Source: Hetaerina americana (taxonomy: Eukaryota > Arthropoda > Insecta > Odonata > Calopterygidae). Taken from it: a stretch of 64,000 bases of DNA. The DNA lies in NCBI GenBank assembly GCA_022747635.1, contig JAKTNV010000005.1, positions 40,666,738 through 40,730,737 of the forward strand. Reading direction: 5' to 3'. The position numbers were made by a program, and so were the translations under genes. Under the pieces are notes generated by a model that saw only the letters and a list, made by a program, of their open reading frames with translations, ran no database searches and was not told the origin of the DNA. Below, piece by piece: positions 1-10,300 of the stretch. Position 1 is the stretch's first letter; each line of letters starts with the position of its first letter.

Positions 1-1255
1 TTGGAATGTAGATTTGTGGAATTCACTCCCAATACCTTCAAATGCTCTCTCTTCTTTCATTATTTGCTATTACACATGTATATGAGACTGTGAAAACTGT
101 TTAAATATGTTGAAAATAATAGCACATGTAAAGTTTAATGATGGTCATATTAAATTAAAAGCAAACTCATAAAATATATATTCCTCACACTTATGACTCA
201 AGTAATTTCTTTCTCAAGAACAAAATCTTTTTAAATATTGAAAGTTTTCCATCAGTGGCAAAATTGCTAAATATACATCATCAGCATAAGTGTTCATTTC
301 ATTCAGACCCGGTTAATACAGCCTGGAAGATTGGCCAATTTAATACTCATTATTTAAGTACTCATTTACCATATCGAATAACTTAAACTCATAAAACAAA
401 GATACTGCCACATTTTATGCTACAATTCAACCAATCAATCTCATAAAAATTCACCTATATTTTTCTAGTTTTGCTACTTTTGCTTTGGCAGCCCTTATGG
501 AATGAAAACAGGGCAGAACATCAAAAAAATTAAAAAGAGTAACTGCCGAGATAGGTATTGAAAAATTGCAGCATGGAAGCAGAAAGTACAATGCGATGTG
601 CAAGAAGAATAGGTTAAAACTTTCTTTATAGTATGGTGATGTGCACTATAAGTGGTCATCAACGTTGCAGTATAAATATAACGTACTGCGAACCCTGTAG
701 TAGCGTTTCAATAAAGAATTAGAATAATTACCAACTGATTCCTATTTATGTTTAGGTAGTCGTCCTCCCGAGAAGCTTCTTGAACAAACTAAAATATTTC
801 AATTAGTGGAGTCTTGGTATTCATTTTGAAAGATAGTATACTTGAAACTTAATTTGGATGTATAACATGCCATATGAACGTATTTAAGCTGTATAACATT
901 CGTACATGACCGCATCATTGCCAGTCATCAAGAATCAAAACTTTTGCGGATGATACGGATTCAAACATCCGCCATTGCTGTTGCTCAACGTACTCTGGGG
1001 TAATTCAACAGTTGCGAGGAAGCGGAAAATCCGCTCCGCTACAACTGTTACACCCCCTCCTTAATGTACCTAATAAATATGGCCGCTATGCGTTGAGCAG
1101 GCGAGAGTTCCGTGGTGAATGTCGCCGCGTCTGTGTTTTGTGTCTGTTTCTTACCAGTGCCTACGCTCATTTATTTAATGGATTAATAGGAAAATTTTGT
1201 ATGATCAACGTAGTTGTTAAAGTGCAAAGTGAGAAGGCGGAATAATTAAATAAAA
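1..1255. other. Upstream region and 5' flank of IGBP1
   Basis: AT-rich sequence with no recognisable coding exon or repeat up to about 1000. From about 1010 to 1255 the base composition is less AT-rich and includes several CpGs, which suits a promoter and 5' untranslated region for the gene starting at 1256. A short open frame at 1012-1245 shows no protein similarity that I recognise and is treated as untranslated. No TATA box is obvious close to the start, so the transcription start is not placed. Confidence 0.4.
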
Positions 1256-1375
1256 ATGGCGGAAGCTGGTGTGGCTGATGATCCCAAGAAGGTCACTGAA
1301 ATTTTTGAAGATGGTTTTAAAATGTTTCAATCGATTGAGAAAAGCCAGGAGTCTAGTAGTAGCTCAGAAATTTAT
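1256..1375 (+). CDS. IGBP1: IGBP1 exon 1 (start codon)
   Basis: Forty codons from the ATG to a GTGAG donor at 1376, ending in phase 0. It encodes MAEAGVADDPKKVTEIFEDG and a serine-rich end (SSSSSEIY). The short first exon leads directly into the helical TAP42 core. Confidence 0.88.
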
Positions 1376-4300
1376 GTGAGTAACTATTAGACTAATTTAA
1401 ACTATTGTGTGTTTGATTCCTTCTAATTAATAAGTAAATATAAGTCTCATACTAACCAATGCATTGTTTTTGACAACGTAGGCTCAGATTAAAAATGCAA
1501 TTAAGCTTTTCGAAGAATCAACAAGAACAGTATCGTTGTTGGGAGTGTTTAGTTCAAATGAAGGTGTTGAAGAAATAGCTACCGAAGATTTGAAGTTCCT
1601 TCTCTTACCAGCATTTTTAGGATCATTGACAATACGCCTGGAACAGAAGGATAGAATTCGTCACCTCGATGCCGCAGAAACTTATTTCAAGGACTTCTTA
1701 AAAAGGTGTAAAGAGTATGGATTAACGGATGTTAAAATACCTGGGAAAGAAGTGGAAGATGGAGGTAAGTGCAATTTAGGAACGGATTCTGATGTGACTC
1801 ATGGTATGGCGTAACAAAGCTCGATGATTGAAATATTACGTCCACGAATAATTTCTCCTATCTTAAGCATGCCAATACAATACATGAATTAGATGCATGG
1901 AGATTATTAATGGAAATGATTGCTGCATTAGCAATTTTTCCCTGTCAAAACATGAATTTTCTATATGATGTTATTGTTGCTCAAATACTGCTAGGTTTTT
2001 CTTCCTTGGTTCAACAAATGGTTGACTGAAAAATTAACTATTTCACTTTTAGTCTGTCAGTATGCACGTCATTGTGGTTGTAGGTAATAGTAATTATGGT
2101 TGTTCCGTTGTATGTATGTCACCATTTATGGTTTTTTTACGTTTCATTAATACCGCCTCCTTACCCATAAATCGACCTTGTATTTTTGTGTATTAAGCTA
2201 TGAACATCTGCTTAGTGGATTGGAAAGAATTCTCTCCAACATAATGAAAAGATTTTATGTTAACGTTTCTGCGGCTCTTAATAGTTATACTATTGAATAT
2301 TTTTATCCCGATGGTTATGGAATTGTTTTTGGATCTGAGGTAAAGAATAATTTTGTTGTGGGAAGCCAATTTTATCAAAACACCCTTCATATTATCCCTC
2401 AAGAGTTTTACTCTTGAGGCATAATATGAAGGGTGTTTTGATAAAAATGGTGCTATATTAAACAACGTTTTATTTAAAATATCTACTTTCTCGTCGATTA
2501 TTCATGCTCCTTTTAATTTCTACCTCAATTTCATTGCAGATTCAGACTCAAATACGGCTGTTTCTTCTGGAGCACCTCCTAATTTAGTTTCAATGGTCTT
2601 GAGTAGAAATGAAAAACTTCGGAGGTACAGACAGCAGAAAGAATATGAAGCACATATTGATGAATTGATTAGAAGTACAAATGGTGATTGGTCCTGCAAT
2701 GAGGAACAGAGAAGAGACTATTTACTTACCCTTATTCGCTATTGGATTAATCGAGCTGTGGAAGAACTATTGAGTATTGAAATGGAAAGACCAATTCTTC
2801 AGCACATGGAGGAGGTATGCTTTTATGGATTCTTCATTATTTAATTTAGTGATGTAGTGACTGTACCCTGTAAATTAATGAGGTGCATATAAATTGTTAC
2901 AAATAGACCAGTAAATATTGTAACCTATAACGTTTTTGAAACAAAAATCAGATAAAAAGGAGTGGTAATGTATGAGAGATAAGAAACAAAACATGACAAA
3001 AGACAAGATGACAAAAAAGAAACAATAATTTTGGAAGATAAGTAGTGTAACATCTGTTTATTCCAAGTTCCAAATTTTTAAATGATAAGTAATTAAGATT
3101 TTTGAGGAACTATCATGATTATTGTGATTAAATACTGTCCCCTTGGCCATATCCTATAACAGTGTGGGGAAAAGAAATGAAGAAAATGATAAATAGGTGT
3201 GAAGAATGAGGTTTTTTTGTTACCTTATTCTCTCCTCTTCGTTCTCTCCAAAATCTGACGTTTTAACTTTTCCCAAAACATGTATCTCGGGATTCTCTTG
3301 ACTCACATTTTTCTTCTCCTACAGGGTGCCTCACATTAGTCTTTATCAACTATTATATATAAGATGTACCCATTCAGTTTTCTTGTCTGCAGGTTTAATT
3401 TTGATTGACCCAGGCATTAAATAGAATGTTGAGAAATGATCTTTCCGACCAATCAAACGATTTTGGGTTTAAATCCCCCCATAAAGGTCAAATTTTAAGT
3501 TCTTTTTTAATCACTTGTCCTTTTTTGTCATATATCCTCTGTGAATATGGCTTCCTTGTCTGCAAATGGTAAAATATTACAGCGTTTTCCCTATCTTTCC
3601 TTTCTTCATCCATTTTTTCTTTGATAGATACATAAGTGGTAATATGAGTACACCACAGTCCTTCCTTTGCTTTAGATAAATAGACGTTTCTGCACCATGA
3701 AATAACAGGCCGCATATCAAATTTTTATCATTAGCATCCTTACTCAATAACCTTGTCACCAAAACCTGTGTCGTGAAAGCTTCTTTGCCTAATAAATAAA
3801 TGAAAGGACTAACTTTGTAGTTCCACACGAAAACGATTTATTCACACGACCCGGGTTTCGAAGTAAAACTTCATCATCAGGTGAGCTCTCTACATTTGCA
3901 GCCCTTCTTATATATACAGCCAGGGCGGGGGTGGGGTGGAGATAATCATGAAGTCCATTATTGAAATAGAAAGAAAGACTCGTATATAATCATGAAGGTT
4001 TGGGAGGGGTAAAGTCAGGATAATCGTCCTTTTTTTGAGAAATGCAATACATTTATCGAAGAGCACAAGATTCAAGAACTGAAATCAGACCCAACCACCA
4101 AGTTTCAACAAGAGTGCAAAAATTCGTTAAAATCATGTTCAATATTATTTAAGTGGCATGATGTAGAAAAGCTAACCCAAATGAATCCTTCAGCACCCCG
4201 GTTCTTTGGGTTACCCAAGATTCACAAACCGGGATTTCCAATTAGACCTGTGATTTCTAACGTAACAGCCCCCAACCACCTGTTAGCGAGAAGAGTAAAC

Positions 4301-7300
4301 GACATATTTAGAGAGCATTCAAAATTTGAAGCAAAATACGGTGTGCGTAATTACATTGACTTTATCAACCATGTTTCCAAAGTGACTATCCCCAACAAGT
4401 GCTTCCTAGTGTCCTTCGATGTATCCAACCTCTTCACCAGTGTGCCGCCTAAAGAAGCTATAGACATTGCAGAAACCAAACTTATCCAGAATTCTGCCTT
4501 ACCCAGTTATCTGTGAACTAATCCAACTGCTACAGACATGTGCTTCGCAAAATTATTTTAAATTTAACGGAAAATATTTCAAACAGCCCAATGGCCTAGC
4601 TATGGGTTGCCCTCTATCACCGATTCTGGCCGACATTTATATGAACCATTTCGAAAAGAACTTGTTCTCCTCGTGTAATGAACTAACAAATAATGTGTTG
4701 TGTTGGTATCGATATGTGGACGATGTGTTTTGTGTGTGGAGAGGCTCCAAAAGGCAAATTCAGCTATTTCTTACACATTTAAATTCTTTGAACGAAAACC
4801 TAAAATTCACCTGTGAAGTAGAAGAAAATAATACACTGAATTTTCTTGATTTAAGAATTTCAAAATTAAACAACCGGCTTGATTTCTCTATCTTTCGGAA
4901 AAACTCATACACAAATCAAGTTATCCATTTCAAGTCAAGACATTGCTTCTCGCAAAAACTCTCCGCCTTCCATTCAATGATACACCGGTTGGTGAACGTC
5001 CCAATTTCGCAAAACAATGTCAAAAAAGAACTTACCACGATTAAATTGATTGCAAGAAACAACGGCTACGATGAGGAGCTAGTACAGAAACTATACCGCA
5101 AAAAAACTGAATAAAATGGCATTGAAAGATATTTACAGTACTGAACCGCCACAGGACCCCGCAGCCAAGTGGCACAGAATCCTTTATTTAGACGATTTTT
5201 CACAAAAAGTATGTAAGAAACTTCCAAAATGTAGAATTAAGATAGCCCATTATAACAAATCAAGCCTCAGGGGCCTGCTCTCCCACACAAAGGACAGAAT
5301 CCCATATAAGGAAAAGAGTGGAGTATATAAGCTAAAGTGCGATTGCGGGGCAATATACATCGGACAGACAGGGAGGAAATTCCATGAATGAGTGAAGGAG
5401 CATCAAGCATGTGCAAGAAATAAAAAGATGAACTCTCAATTCGCAACGCATTTGATTGATAATAACCATAAAAGTGATTTTGATTTCGAAATTTTACATG
5501 TTGAAAGCAAAGGCTATAGATTGGACGCCTTAGAACATTTAGAAATTTTAAATAGTGTTTGTTTAAATGAAAATATTGTTAACGAATTTCTGCATGCCTC
5601 CCACTCTCCCCTCCTTAAAGTCCCAATCCTCACGGTGGCCGATGACACCACCCCCTCCCCTTCATCTAACCCTCTCTAATCCCCTGACTCACGAGAGCTC
5701 TACAATGTAGACTTCTCCCTCCCGCTCCACATTCCATCACCATCGCGGAGGGGACGCCAAACTGCCCTCCCCTCCGGCACGCAAACCAATCCTGACTTTA
5801 CCCCTCCCAAACCTTCCTGATTATCTCCACCCCACCCCCGCCCTGGCTGTATATATAAGAAGGGCTGCAAATGTAGAGAGCTCACCTGATGATGAAGTTT
5901 TACTTCGAAACCCGGGTCGTGTGAATAAATCGTTTTCGTGTGGAACTACAAAGTTAGTCCTTTCATTTATTTATAATGAATCGGTTCCATAAAGTTACGC
6001 CAGAAACCATTAATTCTTTGCCTAATGTAATTCTTCTTATTTCCGTACTACTTTGGCCATTTCGGTCCATAAGTTAAACTGTTCTTCCTGGTCTAGTTTA
6101 TGATCTCTTCTTTCAATATTTGATTTAGGATTTTACTTTGCTGAAAACCTTATAACCTTTGGAAAAATGAAATAGCTGTGCCTGCTTTAAACAAGTTTAT
6201 GTCCGTGGCTATTTTGTTTTGGCATTGTTCACTGCCGTAGCTACGTTCATTTTATATTTACATTCTTATAACCATTCTTTTGTTTGCATTGATTTACATC
6301 CCATACCTATAGCACTAACTTTTGAAATTGCCCAGCGATTATTGCAACCCTTCCCTTGGTAGACTGATTAGCTGCAGCTTTATCATCAGCAAACACAACT
6401 GATTTTATGAATTTTCCACCAACTTTCATTCCCATCTTCAGTTCTTCCCATTTCTCTTTAACCATTTACTGGACTTATGTATTGAAAAACACAGGTGATA
6501 ATCAACATCCCTGTCCTACTCCTCTTCCTTCCTTACACTGCAAATCTCTACTCTCTACTGCTCACACTTGTACAATATGAGACATGTATGGGTTATAGAA
6601 ATAAGTCACCTATCCCACCAACGTACTCCTATTTTTTGCAATACTTTAATTAATCCTACCCAATTCACTCTATCAGATGTGGGGATCAGGATTATGTGGT
6701 GGCTAACGTACTGGCTTCCCACCCAGAGGGCACTTTGAAAGAGTACGCTGCCCATCGTATGGGACATCAGCAGCTTAAAAGCTGCAGACCCCTTGGTGCC
6801 ATCCATTAAGAGTAGGCTAATGCCAACGTTGGGTTTCTCTCCACCCTTCAACCTTTCCTGTCCATCCCTAATGGCACAAATCACCTCTGCTATTGGTCGC
6901 TTCCCCTAAAACTACTATTCTATCGAATGTCTTTTTGAAATCGAAGAAACAAACAAATGCAAATACAATACCTTCCTGAACTTGAATTGATCAACCCCAA
7001 ATTAATCATTGGCCTTGACTCCATTGTCTTGTAGATGACCCTAAGTACCTCTTCAGTTGTGTATAAAATCAAACTATTACGTATTATTCTATCACGAGGC
7101 TGTCCCTCCCTCACTTGGGATGAGAACTAACACAAACTGAACAAAAACTTATGGCCAAATTACTCTCTAATAAATGCTCTCAATTAGCTCAGAGATACTC
7201 TTCTTCCCAGGGAAATCCTGAAGAGTTCTGTGGGAGTTTCATCCACCCCTGCAGTGTTATTGAATGTCAATTCCCTTAATGTCCTTTTTATCTCTCGATC

Positions 7301-10300
7301 AAGTATGCCTGGACCTTTGGTATTCCCATTCACAATATTCTCTTTCTGTGCCTCAGCTTGCTGGCCTAATGTCTTTACCATAGAGATCCTGTATGTATTC
7401 CTTCCATATCCGTTGAATCTTTCCAGGTTCATTTAATTTTCTCTAAGTACCTTTAATAGATTGTTCCTTTGTGAGAGAATTTTCTCGCTTGATATTATTT
7501 TGTTTACAAGTTCATTGCTAATGTTTCTATGAGTGGTAAATAAATGAATTGTATTTTCATTATGTTTTCAGATGAAGATAAAAGGGAAAAAAGTTAAAGA
7601 GGATGATTCTAATGCTAAGAAGAAGAGACCCCCCTTGCAAACTGTAATCCTTACAAAGGATAAAGTACAGAAAGCTGTTTTTGGTGCAGGATATCCCAGT
7701 CTTCCCACATATACTGTGGATGAATTCTATGAGCAAAGGATAAAATCTGGAGAGTAAGTATCTCTATTGTATGCTCGTTTTGTGTATCAGCTGTGTGTTT
7801 AGCTCATTCTGATGGTGGGGACTGTTATTGTTGTGTTCGGATATATTTATGATTTGGTTAGGAGTGCATGGTCAAGAGAGATAAAGTTATAGAGTATATG
7901 GGAGGTGCTTGTGGTGCCATTTATTTGACACCGTATGGCAGTGCACAATTTTAAAAGGATTCCTTACTCTGACATGTTTCATGGTCGACTGGTATTTAAG
8001 GGGGGCTTTAGGAGGATTAATCATCCAAGTCATTTGGATATGTGGAGGCCAGAATACAAATCTTTCTTGCCTCTGCATTAAAAAATTACTATTGGTGGAT
8101 AGGAGGAAGAATGCTGGTAAAATCCTATACTCCTGGCTTTTATCTCGCATCCTTAGCATGGGATTAGGAACATCGTAACTTGAACACATTACCCTCTATT
8201 GAGTGGTTCCATTCATCAAATTGGGTAGGCTCTTACACACTGCTAAAGTGAAAATGGGAGTTCATTATGCTTCCACATCGCCCTCTCTTACTGACTTTTT
8301 TTTAACTTTATCCATTTAGGCCTTTTTGCTAAATCTATGCTGTTTGGATAGCTAGAAAATTTTCTAGATAGCAGTGCATTTTACCACTTATTGGTTAATA
8401 AATTAATTGGCAGTTCCCTTTTTGACACTTTTGATCATTTTTTGATATGCTGTGAAATCTGTTGACATGAAAGGTATTTAAACTCAATATTTTACCTACA
8501 AAAAGTCAAATGACATACATAATTCCTTTTGGAAGGTTTATAGCGTAATGTACTACTTGGTCTTTGAGAACTTCTATCAAATTTCTTGTTGTTAAGTATG
8601 TGCATGTTGTGCCTGTACTGTGGGATACCATTCTTTTACTTTTAAGGACTAGCGTTGTTTTTATTTCCTTACTATCATTAAATACATGCAATTTTTGTTA
8701 CGTGCATTATTTGGAAAGTTTTTTTAAATATGGTATGCTTGTATATGCTGCTTGTTCCATATGATATTATCATTACATCATATGGAAGAAAGACAATGGA
8801 GGATCTGCATGATACCTGGTTAATGACAGCTGTTTGTTCATACCTCTGTGTCATGACCAGTCAAGGCACACCTTTTGTCAAATACACCCACCAGTTCACT
8901 TTTTCAGAGTATCTTGATCAGGAAATATACTCTAAATATTTGTCTTCAAAGGCTCTCATCCTATTTGCTTGTGCATGAAATTAATGAGATGATATTGAAA
9001 CCTTTACCTTTCTAAATAGTATTTAATCTTATGTTTGGAATGCCTAAGTAAAACTTTGTAAATCCACTTTAATATGACGACGAAAAATAAACTTTAATAC
9101 GACCCTGGTTTCAATGAAGTGCAGCATCATCGGGCAAAGAAGTAACTTTTCTGCCTGACCATGCTACACTGTGAAGCCTGGGTCACTTTAAAGTTGATCT
9201 TTCATGTGGATTTACAAAGTTTTATTTTGATATTATTCACCATGTAACAATTTTACAAAGTTATGCCAGAGACGATTAATTTTAAATGCTATTCCTTGTT
9301 GAGATTTGATTGATATCATTGTTAGGAAAATAATTTTCAAGTCACTTATGAAGCTCAGACCTTAATTTTTTTCAAATATTATTTGGGTTAAGAAAAAAAT
9401 ACTTTGGTGTGATGGAAACATAATGCACAACGGCTTAGCTTGACGAGAGAGTCATGGCCATATTGTGACTGGCACTATTGCCTTGGTTGTCAAGTAAATG
9501 TATATAGGTACTCTAATGTGTTTTTTGATGGTATTGTTGTTGTTGTATGTGACCACATAATAGTAAATAATGATAATGATAGAGTGAAAATGGTTCCCCT
9601 TTCTGCTTTATTTGCATCATGCGCCAAGGGTGGGCTATCTGTGAGGCCATGTGCTTAGAGGTAAAAAGAAAGCCTTTCAGAAGGCTGAATAACTCTTGAT
9701 TCTTCTCTCCCTCTCCCTGGAACAAAGGCCAAGAAATGATGCCAAGGACAGTTTCTATATAAGCTAGAGGAAGTAATGAAAGAAGACACTTTGGTTTTTC
9801 CTCATAGCATTTTTTTATTATGACCTTGCTGTAGTTACAGCATAATATCTTCAGATCATCTGTGTCTAGAGGAAGTACCTCATGATGACTGTATCCATCT
9901 AAAACATCTTTTGATTTTAGGTGCTTTGCAAGCAGTATTGGTTCATATTGAGTGCAGATGAATGTTATTGGAATAGAGGAGTAATGTAATGTCAAGTATA
10001 AAATGCATGCTTGCATGATTTAACATTATCACAAAATTGTATGAGGAAAAAAATCAAGGTGGTGTGCCCAGTTTTGATGAATTCCATTTCCAAATTTCAT
10101 GTGATGAGTTGCCAAGTTTATAATATGCAAAATATGCTGTTAAGAGAAACATTTTCAGAGTTTTTTTAAAGAATAAAATTTTGCATTTTTTTTCTTTCTA
10201 GAAGGAGGATGAAACCATTTCCTTCTTGACCATGACTCAGATTCAAATTATGTTTCTTAGATTTTAGTTATGCACAATTCTTACCATTCAGTTTGGTAAT

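Larger units (their letters stand above)
3794..6013 (+). mobile_element. Penelope-like retroelement (PLE1) with inverted terminal repeats
   Basis: About 2.2 kb bounded by a perfect 13-bp target duplication. The left terminal repeat (3794 to about 4021) is an inverted copy of the right one (about 5790-5973), with an extra ~45 nt in the left copy near 3948-3995. The right end carries a further ~40-nt tail (5974-6013) absent from the left. This inverted-repeat-plus-tail layout is known for Penelope-like elements. Inside lie a decayed Penelope-type reverse transcriptase and a GIY-YIG endonuclease, in that order. The N-terminal part of the reverse transcriptase is missing, so the copy is 5'-truncated as well as mutated. 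It sits in intron 3 of IGBP1 in the gene's orientation. Confidence 0.88.

Noticed and set aside
1012..1245. Open frame of 77 codons before IGBP1
   Set aside because: It starts at a non-ATG codon, shows no motif and lies where the IGBP1 5' untranslated region is expected.
9513..10016. 167-codon antisense open frame in IGBP1 intron 4
   Set aside because: Long for chance, but it shows no recognisable domain, has low-complexity composition at its C-terminus (QQQQYHQ), and no supporting promoter or splice context.
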